A stretch of 64,000 nucleotides of DNA, taken from the NCBI GenBank assembly GCA_014549065.1, contig JACDOX010000001.1:4641481-4705480 (forward strand), written 5' to 3'. Below the pieces are notes generated by a model. The model had not been told where the DNA came from. It did not search any database and saw only the letters and a list, made by a program, of their open reading frames with translations. Numbering within the stretch: the stretch's first letter is position 1; every line of letters starts with the position of its first letter. Positions 28,101 to 43,100 of the stretch are shown here, one piece after another. The stretch comes from Cardinalis cardinalis (lineage: Eukaryota > Chordata > Aves > Passeriformes > Cardinalidae). A program made the position numbers and the translations under genes.

Positions 28101-31100
28101 GAGGGTAGGGAAACTGCTGAAGTGAGCTATTTACCTTAAGATTTAAGCCTAAATTCTGATCAGTAAGTAGACTGGTATAAGTATTAAAAACAGCTGTAAA
28201 TGCCTCATGATTGNTATTGAAAGAAACTGAAGAGTCTATCTGGAAAGACAGAAAAAAATAATTAATTTGGGGGTTTTTTAAGTAGTTTAAGAGATTTGTA
28301 TTAAAGCATANTAAAAAGCCCTTGAGCTATAGAATTATTTATTTCCAAAAATACACTGAATTAACAGAAAGCACATACAGAGTGATTTTGGTTTTGAAAG
28401 AAGAACTATAAAAGCTCCTACACAGTANGAACAAAATCATGTTGGGTATTTTTCAACTCAAAAAAATATTAAATCTCTTTCTGAAAGCCAAATTTCCTAC
28501 TGGCCATGCCAGTGCCAGTTAATCCAGCAATACAGTTCACATTCTGTGTCCTAACACATCCCTTTAAAATAATTCAAGTTTCAAATAGATAATTATAAAA
28601 AATAAAAATTATGCTCAACAGTTATCTTTGAGCGTATTTGTGCACAACTACTTTTTACAAGTGCCTACAAAAATCCCAAAAGGATAAGTAGAAAATTATG
28701 TTTTCAAAATAGAGAAAAAACCTAGACCAAAATCTCAGTATCACAGAAATTAAGTGCGTAAAGTAAAGATAATTCTGCAGCTTGTTAATATGGGTAGAAC
28801 TCCTCCACTGTGATTTTCTGGATGCCAACATGAAAAAGAACGTTACCAGAGACTACTCAGAGCTCACTCTCTGTACTTGTACCCATTCTCCAAAAGGAAA
28901 ACAGGCACCTAAAACATGAGAACAGCTAAAAAAAAAAAAAAGGTGGTAGAGGGGAAGAAGAGCAATATCTAGTAATTTCCACCTGCCTCAGTTTTTTTTG
29001 TACTTTGCTAATAAAAACACCCAGATTCTAACAATGCCCAACTTTTCCCTTTTTTTTCTCCCCAAACATAAAACATTTAATCTGCACAGCATTTCTTGAA
29101 AACACAATGCAATCCTCACAGAACCAGAAAGGTTACCTGAAGTTCACAAAATAGTACATACCTGCAGAACTTTTGCCAGCAGGGTCAGGAGTGCCATTTT
29201 GCTCTCAGCAGATGAACCTCTGGCCCACCAGCCATCCAGTTTCTCCCAGTTTCTTAGCACAGCTGTCACTAGTTTTGCTCCCTGCTGCTTGCGCACAGCA
29301 CGGTCCCTAAAGCTCTGATCTAACATGCCATTCAAAATGCTCCCCACCTGGAAGGAAGAACAACAGGTAAGATTCTTGCACCCTAAATGAAAGGATGATA
29401 GAATCACACCAGTGGTATTGGGCAGTCATAAAAAAGAAACATCACAAGTCAATGCTAGATATAAATCTCAAAAGGATGCAGAGGAAAGGACCCTGCAGGA
29501 AATTAAAAACCCACCCTTCTCAAAAAAAAAAAAAGACATCTCTCCAATTTACTCCTGTTTCAGAGTACAATGCAGCAATTAGTTCCGATGCCTTTTGTGT
29601 ATATATGGAGAAATAAATGATAATCCAGACTAAAGATCAATACTTGCTAATTTTAGTTAGTGTAAAGTTGNAAAATAGCACACATGCTAACTTATTCACA
29701 TCCATTTTGAGCAGAAAAATAACCCCTGCATAGCACGTGTGAACCAAGTATGTTTGAAATCTCTTTTCTTCAAAAACTAATAGTCACTATCATCTATCAG
29801 ATACACTTAAAAGAATTAAAGCATTGCAGCATGCTCATCACAGGAAACACTAGATAATCATCACCAGAAACAGCTTATTAAAACATTCACACTCCCCTAC
29901 AGTCTAACTAAACAATTTTTGGTATCAACAAAAATGATGCTGCAAGTCTTTTAAACTACTACTTGGATGCAGCATGTCCAAGCATAACATTTTGGATTAT
30001 AAATGAGTTAATTATTTTGAAAGGATGATTCTACTTTGCTGAGCATCTTTTCAATCAAAAGGAAAAGCAGACTTTTGATCTTTTTGACCTTTCTGCTTGT
30101 CAGAAGCACNGAAGGAAGACTTCTCAGTTCTGTTTCCTTCAAGGCATTGAGTTCTACAAGTGCTGTAGACAAACAGGAAGAAGTCTGTTCAGCCAAACAA
30201 GCAGTGCTGAGACNGAGAACATGACAAAGTATCTTGTATTTGCTTCAGCTCAGGAGGGCTGTGTGTCTGTATGTCTCTCTTTTTAATACTCTGATCTAGC
30301 TCTACCCTAGTCCTGTGAACTAAACACCCATTAACAGCTGGAGTTTGTTTTTCAGTTTAGTTTTATCCAAAACAAATCCAAGTCACATGCTCTGGGACTA
30401 TTCTGCAATGCAAAACAAAGCACAGTAAGTGGGTCCCTCCTTTGAAAGGACATTTTTGATTTCAAGTACTATGTAAAGACATCCTGAAATACATAGATCT
30501 CAGGACAGGTAATAGCTAAGCACTTTTCACTCAGCTTGATCTGAGATCACAGAGTAATGGCAGGCTGCCAGAGATTATGATGGCAGCAGCAGCAGGTCAA
30601 GACAAAAACCCCCTGAAACTTAAACAAAAAACCATCAATGCACTGCTGTCTGACAGTCAACCCAATGCANTTTCTCCCCTACTCCATCTCTAAAAACAAT
30701 AATACAATTGTTACTTCTAACATTCCCTTTTGATTTTGTCCTTTTAANGAGTAAGCCCAATACCATTTGAGGATTGCTGACAGATGATTTCATAAGATGG
30801 ACTATGATCACATCCAGGTTTTTCAGTAGATGNTGATTGATGGTTTCTGAGAAGAGGCTGTAGAAATACTGTCCATGAGAGAAATTCATCAGTTGGTTCT
30901 GCGATGCTCCTGATAGCGGCACAGATAACACTATTGTGTTCAACAGCAGACTTACTAGCTCCTCACACTGAAAGGTATAGAGACAAGAGTTATTNCAAGG
31001 ACATCACATTTCACTTTGAAATTTCTTAGAAAAGCACATGATTTTTTTTTTCCAAGCTCCCACCCCAAACTTTTAAATGTTGTTTATTTTATTTTAAGGA

Positions 31101-34100
31101 TTGTAACTGGAGAACCACACCCTACCTGCTCATCAATTGCAAAGGCCAGCTGCAGAAGACTGTCAGCTAATCGCTTCCTGCTGATGTCTAAGCATGGAAG
31201 AGAGATCCTTTCACCCCCAGGTGCAATGCCTTTATAAACAACTGAAAGAAGCTTGGAGCCAACTGAGAAATTAGACCCTTCGTCCTACGGAAACCAACAA
31301 AGAAGTGACAATTAATAAAAGCTGAAAAAAGGCTTCCAATCCATCTGTATAGTTATTTAAAACACTTGAACTCCAGATAATTTCCTTATAAAGCAATGCA
31401 AATATACCATGACAAGACACCTTTCTGACTCAGGGATGAGATTTTAAATGAGACAACCCTATTTCAGAACAAACTAAAAGTAACTTGACACTGTTCCAAA
31501 TATTCTGATCCTCCTCCACCTTTTCAGGCTTACTTGACTACAGAAGAAAAATGAATATCTAAGTCAGGATGGGTGGGACACAAATGGTAAACCATGCAGA
31601 TCCTTGATTATCAATATAAGGCAACCACAGGTCTAGATTTTGTTGATATAGAGAATGGATATCACACAGAAATTAAGTATTTTGTTACTTGTTAGTTTTG
31701 CTCAGCCTTGTTACAGCCTCATTCACACATTCCCAATATTTGTGGTTATTGCACAACCTGTTCCTTCAACTCTCCAAAGTAGAGATTTACTACAATCAGA
31801 AACTTAGTGGAAGGAATTTGAGTAATATAGTCTACATCCTTATACTTCAGAGGTCTCTATCCTGTTTTCCTGCAACTCAGATCCACTATATTGCTTCTGA
31901 TCAGTCAGGAAATATTCCTTTTCTAATTTCCCTCATCACTTTGAATGGTCTCTGTAAAAGTTGTTAAAAAAGCCTCCTTTCTATGAGAGTTAATTCTGAT
32001 TTTTTGAGCTTTCAGTTTTGCAAAGCTCACTTAAAGGAAGCTAGAGAATCTACATTCTGATTCCAGAGTCTGGAGCCAGCCACAGAAAGACTAACATAAT
32101 TATAAAGGTTATCCAAGCCTCAAAATTGTGCAACTCAGATTTGTAGATTAACCATAAAGCATTTATTTTTGATCTCATTCAACACTAGCTCTTCGCTGTT
32201 GATCTCATTTTAAACAACAACATCTGATNTGTTCTCTGTTTTTATCCTGGTGTTTTACACAGGAAAAGCTCCTTACAACGTACAAATGTTTACTCTCATN
32301 TTCTGTATTAATAATTACCTGACCATGAAGAACAGAATGAAGCAGGCCAGATTTCTGGAGCTGCTTACANGCAGAAAGGACAGCATCAAACCTAACTTGA
32401 TCCAAACGTGCCTCTGAATTAAACAGATCAACAGAACAAAGGTCCTCAAGGCTAGAGAGGAAAGAGAAGCAATAATGTTACATTAGTGCACCCACAGACA
32501 ACATTATTTACTTTCCATGGTGAGGGTTGTTCTGGAATCACGCTTACCAGAAAGCCCCTACTTACCTCTGTGGTGTGATTCTTTTTTTTAAGCGCAATTT
32601 CAAAGATTCCTGATAGGGAGATTTCATCAGAGCTTTCATGAGTCTTACTGAGATATCTGGGAGGTTTTTCATGACTTGCACATCAGCTGTGTTAAAGCCT
32701 ATGCATGATGGATCACACACTGTCATCACCACAAGCTCTATAAAGCTTGCATTTAGCAGTTCCTTCTCAAGCAGCTAAAAAAAAAACCAAACATAAAAAC
32801 TTGAAAAATTCATTCAGATTTCTCTATTTAGTTCTTCATAACTTACCATTAATCCTATCTCAAATGAAACCAAACATGCAACAGTCCCTATTCTCGCTGA
32901 TTTTCTCTATTGAAATGTCTGACTTTCAAACACTTATGCTAACGCATAATTAGGTATCTATAAACACAGACATAGGATATATGCTATCCCACTAAACTGC
33001 AACTTTTAAACTACATAGGCCTGTTTCAGCCTTGGCTACACACCTGTAAATCCTGATGTACATGTCTGTACACACTATTAGATATTTGCTGANGAGACAA
33101 TCACAGTCTCAGACCTAAACCTGGAGGTGTAAATTTTCCTAAGAGACTCATAAGTATTATACTTGATATAGTTAAATATGGCTTATATTGCATCAAATAG
33201 AGAGACCAACAGAGAGACAAATAGAGAAAGGCAAATAGAGAAACCTGAATATCTACACTGAATTCAAGAAAGGCAGACTGTGCCAATTCTTTCTGCCTTT
33301 CAAGCAGCTACCACCTCCACACATTTAATGTCATCAGGAATCACACAGGAAATATTCACTGCAAGTACTCCATATACAGAACATGTATATTTAACTACAC
33401 AGAAAATTTGTATCCTTTATCCACTACAGATTTCAGAGCCTACCTTCCAGAAATCCTGCTGGCATATTTCCAGGATGATGGTGACAAACTCCAAGATCCT
33501 GACTATAATGGTGCACTTGCTGTAGTTGTACTTGTCCCTTTCCTGAGGACTGAACATGTTGCCTTTGGAACTGCTATCAAAGCACTGCTCTGCTGCATGG
33601 ATATCATGCAAAGCAATAGTGTCCAGGAAGAACTGCACAGCCTTCAAGAACAAGGAACTTTCATTTACACCTAGAGAGAATTACACTAAGTTGAAATTAT
33701 TATTGTCTCATGCTTGGAAGAAAACAGTTGAACTGAGATGACAAACAGAAAGAGGCACATCTCACAGCATTGTTTTCTGAAAACTCTCTGCCTGTTCTAA
33801 ATATTACCATTCTGAGCAATAGAATAGCAGGACAGCATTGTACTTAGTGATCACTCCAGAAACTAACCACTAGAAGCACTTATTAACAATGATGACGATT
33901 TAGGCTTATTAACAAAACGGATAAAAATTTTAAATCCCTAGTTTTGAATGACTTAGCCCTATGCTAGCTGCTTNCAACATACTGTTTTAAATCAAGACAG
34001 ACCTAACACTGACAGACAGACCACCTGAAACTTGTACAAGACTATGAATCTGTACTATTGCTGAACAAAAGCATTTTGCTTAAGCTTGCAAGAATGATTG

Positions 34101-37100
34101 AAATAAAAACCTTTTGGGATACCCAGTGGCTACACAAGGTGCTATTATTTTACCTGATCAAAATTCAAATGCAGCTTTTAGACCTGAAGTAGTTGATACA
34201 TCAGGAAATGAAAAAAGGTAACATATGTGGGACTTGAAGTGAAAAGATGCCTTCTTTCATTGTTTTCTGATAGCTTCCTCCAGATATTAATAAACAGTAG
34301 GTAAAAAGCTTTAGAAGGATTTCAACAAAAATGTGATAAAAACCTATTGCTTTTTTGTGCAGTGGGAAATTAGCTGTACAGAATAATTTTTGAAGATGAG
34401 ATAGAGTAAAAGGAGTTGCTGGTAANTGGATGACTCAGAAATGCAAAGATGTATTTCTAGGGCTAAAAGGAAACATTTTAAGATACGTAGTACTTNATAA
34501 AAAAAACCCCATCCTATTACAACTGTTATTGGAAAGTACTTCATAAAAAAATCCCATCCCATTACAACTGTCATTGGAAAACTTTGGGAGAGCTTGCAAA
34601 ACCATCTATTCTACATTTGAGAGAAGAATTTAAATTCCAAGTTAAGAACTCACCTTGGGTGGGCTTTGTGTAACACACAGGAATGAACCTAATGCAACAG
34701 TTAATCACTCACCCAGTACTTCATCAGGTTTGATCATCTGCAGCTCAAAGAATGTATTATAGCAATCCAGGGCTGCTAAGAACATGTCCATCCACTGCAT
34801 GACAGCCTGTAAACTGAAGGGTTCCTGGATGCCATGGAGAGTTGGCTGAGAAAGGATCCCAGATGGACTTTTGGCATCGGTGCCACCTCCTTCAAATTTG
34901 TTAATGAGGAAAGAAACATTTCTGTTTTTTAGAGTATCAGCCAGCCAAGAAGATGGAGACTTGTTTCCTGACAGAAACAGAAACAGAAATATAAATTTTC
35001 AAGACAAAACACATTTCAAACTAGCAAGGAACTAGAGGCAAATGAACTAACAACTTTGTGATTTAAACTGGGTCTTCTAGCAGAGAAGGTAGTGATTCTG
35101 GTGTAGCCTTGGTCACATTCCTAAAATTCCCACATTTCTCTTCCTTCCATAACGAAGAGGTAAATTTTTAAGACATTCATAGTTCACCATCAACAAATTT
35201 TGCTTTTTTTAGCTGGATACACAGCAGCAGTTTTGGGCCTGGAAGTAAGTCTGCAATAAAAGCCTCTTCTGTGCCCAAAAACATCCCTCAAACCCTGAGG
35301 TTCTCACAGTACCCAATTTGAAATATAAGCAACAATATAAGCTCTCTTTCTATTTAACAATACTGAGTGAACAGATAAATACCTGCAATTACTACCTTGC
35401 ATAGAAAAGACAGAGGAAAGGCATGCACAGAATATAGAAAGCAAATATAACAGGGCACTGTGACTTAAAATACCTGGTAACAAAGGAACAAATTCANAGA
35501 AGAGCTCCATGGCTTTATGCCGGCACTCTGTCTGAGGCCGTCCACACTGCACTAAGAGCCACATAACAATGTCCTGAAGACACACAGACTTAGTAGCTGG
35601 GAATCCCCTGCACAAAAATATTAGGGGTTAACAGTCCTCTTGCCATCTACCAAGAAGCAATAATAGTCTTTCAGATGAAAAAAAATCAAAATGTTCCACG
35701 AGCACTATGAATTCCTTTTATCTATCGAACCACCACCCATCTGCACTACCTCAAGGAGTTCTTCCACCATCACGTCTGGCACTGCTTTCCCTTCTCCTCA
35801 CTCTACTTGGCATAGTCTTTGTGGAAAACAATTTTAAATGTAGAAGCAGGTATCTTCCCTTCTCTTTGTAAACTCACANAGGAAAAATTGATATTAAGTT
35901 TAAATAAGCCTGCACAGTTTTTCTCCATCCCCATAATCATCTCATCTCATAACTTATCAAATGCCACACCACTGACTCAAATCTAAACTCTACTTCTCAG
36001 TTTCTTTAAGATCACATCATAATTTGGGTAAAAAGGCAACTAAGGAGGTCTCTAGTCCATCCTCCTGATAAATAAGGGTCAGCTAGGTGATTCAGAGCTT
36101 CATCCATCCTGATACTGAATCCATTTTTGCTTCTTTTACCTTTTTTGCTTCCCTTCTTTAACCGCTGATCACCCTGTTGCAGTTTGTCCTGCTTCTGGTG
36201 ACATTTCACAACAGTAAGAAAGGCTTTGGAGGAGTCTCCTCCAAGTGCTTTGTAGCACCAGTGCTAATGATATTATATACATTGCTGTGAGGGAAACAGG
36301 CTCTTCTGCCTCTTCTTGCTAAACTAAATCAAGCTGGAATAAAGAATCATGCTCCTCTCATATTATGTCCAGTGTTTTTCCACCAGTGGTTCAACAGACA
36401 AGATCAGGAGGTCTGTATCAGCAATTGTNATAGGAAGAAATTCTCATTCAGANTCCCAAGCATTTAATGGAACTACTGGTCAAGTTTATTAAAATGCAAT
36501 ATGGAAATAAATGCAAATAGCTGACCGTGGTACCCGCCGTTTTCCCTCCTTGTTCAGAGAAGGTGCTTTCTGCTTGATTATGCGCTTCAGGTGGTTAATA
36601 GCATCACAGCACTGCTGGGCAGTACCTGTTGGAGAGACAGAATTGACATNTCTAANAAAATGCCAGTAATTTGGTTAAATGAANTGAAATAGNACCGTAG
36701 ACATGGTGCAAGAGACTTATACAGATGATAATNTTTACCAGCTNCACTACTCTGTGCTTCTACAGTAAATTTTTCAAAGGTGTAGAATGAAATCACAAAA
36801 CACCAGACAGGCCAGCTTGGCCTGAGCCAAGCCTGAGGCCTTTGGTATAAAGCTGTGCATTCTACTTCCTGTGAGCATGCTTAGAGAAACTGTAAAATTT
36901 TCTCTTTGAGTAGTTCTTCTGGGGACATTTCTACCATGTCCTGAACTCTTCCTCTGAAAGAAATTAAGTTCTGTTACACCAAATTTGGCTTTCTGTTCTA
37001 ATTACTNTTAATTGATGAAAGAGCATGGAAAAAAGAGAGAGAGAAGTAGATCNACTGAAGAGTCATTAGTACTGTGAAAGAGGTCACAGGCTCTTCACAC

Positions 37101-40100
37101 ACCTATATACTGTTGTAAAGAATGATAAGATAATGAGGAAAGAGTATCACAAAAGAGTGGAAATATTCCATAGAATCTATCAAAATGACAATTTTTGGAG
37201 CATTTATTTGTTATAGAAGAATAGACTGATTCTCNTCAAGCTACATTTTTTTACACCATGTAACTGCAAAACTACAACTCAAATCTGAAGCACAACCANA
37301 ATTTTTAGTGTTATTACAAAACTGTAAACCATTGTAAATATGAAAAGGTTCTTTCTCCTAGGCTCAAAATATTCCACCTTTATAAACTGCAAGGAATTGA
37401 TTCAAAGAGTTCCTAACTAGATATCAAATTACCTCCCTACTGATAATGAAAAAGAATTCTTCCTTTGTTTCAGAAGTAAGAAAATGTACTTTTCTTACAA
37501 TTAAAGTGTTTTTTTGTTAACCCAAGATTCAATAAGGTAATTTTTTTCTTCATTTCACTGTTAATTAACTATAGCTCACCTAATGACTTCTCATCTGTAT
37601 GGGCTAAAGCCAGGCTTTCCAGAAAAACAACCAGAGNTTCAAATACAAACTGCTCCACTAGAGAATTTTCTTCCCTTTAAAAAAACAGGAAAACATTTAA
37701 TTAGAAACATGAGTAGAAGAAGCACTAAATGTAATATCCTAATTAAAACCACCAAATTAAATACTGCAGAGATAGACTGCAAAAGATGTTTGCATTAGAA
37801 AGTAAATCTAAACCAGTTTAAAAAATAGCTGTGAAATTTGCTGAGCATCCTAAAAAGGTATAAAAAACACCTTATAAACTTGTGATCAAAATTTATTTTT
37901 ATACATTTCACACAGACAGAAAGTCCAAACAACAAAATTATTATTAAAAATAATCTGAGTAACTGAAAGTTACAGCAATCATATACATTAACAGAATGAG
38001 AGTCAGTGGATGACTCTTTGAGCTGTAACTCTTTTTAGCTCATTGAACTTTAGGCCAAGTTAGTTACTGTTTCAAGCTCTGCTTGCTCACCTAAATTCTC
38101 TGTAGATACTGTTAAAAGCAAGTGCTGCACCCAGCCTCTTGAAAGCACTGGGGTGAAGAGCAAGGCTGTACAAACGTTTAAAAAGAGACTTGGTGTTTGC
38201 TGGGCTTTCCTCCTGCTGTCTTGGTGTTGTCTGCTTGATGGACCATTTCAAGAATTCTCGTATGCACTGACCACAGAAATCCCTCAAAGTGCTGTCAACT
38301 GGATCCACTATGCCACTCTGAAATTACACAACATTATTTCAACTCAACAATGAGAAAACCCCGGCCATTGGCTCTGTGCAGTATTANAGTAGCTCATCTA
38401 CATTGCACTATTTGCAAATTAAAAAACTGTACTCACAGTCTACCAGAAATTAACAAAGTTCAAAATTGCTACTGTCCAAGGGAAGGGCAGAACTTTCAGC
38501 CCTTACAGTGCTGAATTACAGCTCAAAGATTGGATTTCTATTCCTGTCTCAGCCATCAGTTTAAGTCACTTCCTTTTCTGATGGGTGGGCTTCCTCTNTG
38601 TAAGAAGTGGTGGGACAACACTGACTTTTATTTAAAAAAAGTATTCCAATTGCCTTGACCTACCTTGCCTCCAACCACTTNTGTTCAGTGCAAATGCTTG
38701 TCTTAAATGCAAAACTTTTGCACCTGGTGAAGGCAAAGATACTTAAAGANAAATTAGGCACACAACAAAGGCATTCAGGGGGATGAATGGTGAATGTGCT
38801 TCAGTTGTTCCTAACTCATACTGATGATAAAGAGCGTTTCATTTATCTGAAGATGATACACCTGCATTTTGGGAATGCCAAAGAAAGAGAAATTCATCAT
38901 CCAAATCTCAGTTAAGAAACACTAAATGGCTATTACAAAATAAATAAATAAACCAACCATTTTCTTTCTTTCAAATAGTTAAGGGGTCATTGTACCTGTT
39001 TCATGTGTTCCTGGTTGCTTCAGCAGTAAAATGATGCTAGTTAAAAATAAAGTCATATGGCACAGAAAAAAGAGAGGAAAGACTTATGACCTACCAGGAT
39101 AGCTTCCAGGAATGCCACTGTATCTTGACTCTCAAATTTTTTGTTGTTGGTAAACCAGTGAATGAGTTGCATGACCAAAGGCTCATACAACTGTCGTGCT
39201 ACCTGAAAACAGCAAACATTAATACATATCTATGCTACTTTGCTATTAATATGTAAGATTAAAAACCTGTACTTTGAAAAGGGGTCTACAAAATTAATAA
39301 CTAATTTCATATTACATTCCCATATCAAGGATCAAAAAACCCCAGACAATTAAAATGGGTTAGATGCTTTCCATTCTTCCAGTGTCCATGACCTCTGAAA
39401 GGTTTCAGTAATATCCTTTGAGACAAAGAACATGGCATGCCAGACTGATGTGCCAATACACAATCAGGGAAACAGGGATGTTTGTTTCTTAATCCATATT
39501 TAGATCTAAAAATCTATTTTTAACATTAATCTAACTTCCCAGATTTCAANAATTCTACCTGTAAATCAATCTGATTGATTACTGTCATACTATAGCATGA
39601 AGGGAAGAAACACTAAAGACACTTATTTATGCATATACACATGCTTTAGCTGCAGTGCTGTGCCTTGGACCAATCCAGACATCATTTACCTATGGTTTAT
39701 GTTCAGCCACACACCAGTAAAAGAGTTATCACCTGAACTGGTAACACAGATTCCTGTCTATTTTAAAAGAACACAAAATCACTTTGATCTCAAAGTAGAT
39801 ACAGATGCCAGGGTCCAAGCAGCAGTCTCAAAAGGCACAAAAATCTGTAATTTCTGTGGAGATGAACCTCTGTGTCTGTTCNGTTTTGTGCAAAGGAGGA
39901 GAAATATCAAGTTCAAATGTTTGAATGAAACATATCATCTGTAAGTATCAAAGAGGCAGCTACAAATTCTCTCCTAAATGCTTTTTCTATGAGTGTAGCT
40001 TTACACACACTCAATATTTAAACAATCAACTTCACAGCCAATTAACTTCTTACTGAAAGACAACAGAAATTAAATGTGGTGATAAAGAGGGTTACTGCCA

Positions 40101-43100
40101 AAAACTCCCTGAGTGAACCATGAAACCTGAATCTCTCTTGTAGACTNCTCTGAGCTACTCTGAACTACACTACATTACTGAAGTATTTAAAATGAGTATT
40201 TGAAAAGGTTTCAACCCCACTCACAAAATCCAGATGGATCCATCCCTAGAANAGAATTTCAGCCTACAAAATACTCTTCACTTGGGGAAAAAAAANCCCA
40301 ACATGTTAGGAAAACATCTAAATCAAACTATTAATTCCCATATTCAAAGGTATTTGAACAAGCTAAAATTTGTATAGATGAATCTGCTTACCTGGTCTAC
40401 GTCACAAGCAAGACGAAGCAGTACTGGAAACACTCGCTTATGTAAATGGTACATAGGTGGGGGACCCTGAAGTCCTTCTGGCATCTGAGAGGCTTTCCCC
40501 AACATATATGTGACTATGCCATGTAGCAGCTCACATGCTGCAACCTGAAATTTAAAAATCCCTTTGGTTATGCATCTATTACTTTCACAGAGAAGACAAA
40601 ATTGTGGGCAGGAGAGAATGAGTCACATGGAAGGGGGTACTTGAGAAATTACACCTATGCTAAATCACCATTCCAGGAACAGATCATGACCAGGGAAGNA
40701 ATTTACACCCATACTCACTGGTGTTTTTCCTAATGTTTTAGTCTCTGTTATGGGCAGTAACATATCAGCTGGAAAAAGTTCATCATCAGAAAAGTCACCC
40801 AGAGTGTTTTCAAGGAAACTTNCAGTCTGGACTCTTTGGGTATCAACATCTCAATCCAGCACAGCACCAAAATATTTGCTTAAGTGTTCTGCTGGACTGA
40901 GTCCACAAGTTCACAGGCTGGGAATGAGACGGAGGCCAAACAACACTAGTTTAAAAAGATCCACTAGTTTAAGATATTCATTTTTATGTTAAATCAAGCA
41001 CAATGCTGTCTGACAGATCTTACACAACTTCTGCTCTTTAGCTTCTAAACACTTAGAATAGTGTAATCATGGAAGGNCACCAAAGAAGTACACTGCTACC
41101 TATGAATTAATTAAAACAGGTCTGTAGTAACAAGGAAGACANTATTTTATGCGATTTTATCAGCTAGCATAAAACAAGATGTAGAAAAAAAGCAATACTT
41201 TTGTTTGCCTGTCACTTGCAGAAAGAGCCAGCTCAGTCACATGAGGNAAAAATAAGTCCAAGTAGATAACAGGCTTCATATCTGCAAATGGTACAGCAAA
41301 GCTCAGGCGCTTCTCAGTGTCCCAGGATACACATTTCTTCATCATCTCTTCTGCAGAGGTAGCTGATGCATTTGAAAGATGAAAACAAGCTTAATACAAT
41401 ACACATAAATCAAGTATTTACTTAGTTCAGTCAAAAAAATCTGTAACCTTCCAACTTCAGTTAGATTGCCATGGAATGTTAATGCTTTATAAACTACTGA
41501 AAAAAATGCAGCCAACATTTCAGGTGACAGTTACAGCAGTCTCCAGTACCAATACAAGTTAAGTTTGGAGACAAATAAATCCAGAAGACATAAAACCACA
41601 CTTGATTTAAAATACTTCTGTAAGACATCCAATATAATGCATTTGTCTTCTAATGTTACAGAAAATTCTNGAAGGTCAATCAGACAAGACAATCCAATAT
41701 ACTGACTCCTGCAATTGCACAGAAAATGTCTACATTTACAGCCATTTATAGCTATCTCCTCCAAGGAAAACNGGTATACTTATCCCCTTCTCTCCCTGTA
41801 TTCTCATATTTGAAAATCTGGCTAACAAAATCTGACCATACTTTCTATTTAATTTCCAGAGAATAAGGCTACTTTCCCCNAATATTTTTGAGTAAGTAAC
41901 AGAGAAGTACTTGGCAGAAAGAAAATTGATTNTAAAGACAGAAAAACAAACAAGCATGCAAAGAAAGGAAAAAAAATGCATAATACTACATTATTTTTAG
42001 ATTAACTGAATTTTGTGCTGAATTCATCCCTTGAATCTCATGGTCAGGTACTTAGACTATGGTTTCCATTTTTATTAGACTGTATGGTATTTAATATGTA
42101 AATTCTAAAACTTATTCATGGACTGGACAGAGAAAGGGAGAAAATGTTGTCTTTTTTTTGAGGGGCACCCAAATGGGACTCCAGTACTCACATATACTAA
42201 AGGCATGATGTACCTTAAACTCATAAGAGAAAAAGTAAGCTTGCTGATATTTACACAATTCATGACTGCAGTTCCTAAATACTGAGAACTGTAGTAGAGG
42301 TAGAAATCAGTACTAAAGAGCTACAAACTGGGGCAAAGTTTTAAAATGGCTTTGCAGCCAGAGGGTGAAGGGTGGAATAAATAAAACCATATGCTCAGAT
42401 GCATGGTTTTTTGCTTTCACCTGTAGTTTCTTAAACACTTNCCCTACTCCATATTAAATTGGTGANTATTTTGCTCTACTGAACTCCAGAACTGAATATA
42501 AGTAATTTTGTTTAAATGAAAGCAACAAAAACCAGGTATATNAAAGTGATGTTGAGGCCTTAATGAAATCTGCTTTCAAGAGAGACAGGAGAGGCATATA
42601 AATATTTTTGACGGGATACTCACCGGTAATTAAGTTGTGNTTAATCTGCCCTCCCAAAGATCCAAGAAGGCGTGCCACTCTAGTCCTTACTGCTTCCAAG
42701 GAGGGACTACTATCCTAAANGATTCAACAGATTAATAATAGTGAAACAACAGTTACTTCTATAGGGAAGTAATTTGGTTTACAGAGTAAATGAATGTCTT
42801 ACGGCTCTTATTAAATACAGATGAAGAAGGTAAAATGAAACCATGAGGAAAAGAATTGCATCAAACAAGAGATGAGCTTTGGTTTAGTAAACAAAAGAGG
42901 GCAAGACTGGAAAGCACTTTCATTCCATTTTGTGAGCTTTCAATTACCATTTCTCAAGTAAAATTTTATTACCACAGATAACACATACCTACAGAATGAC
43001 ATAACAGTGCAGAAACCTATCTGAAGCAAAAATTGNTCTTTTCATTTGCTTTAATCTCAGAACTTAAAGTTTAGATCCTGTACCTACATAGAATCACAAT

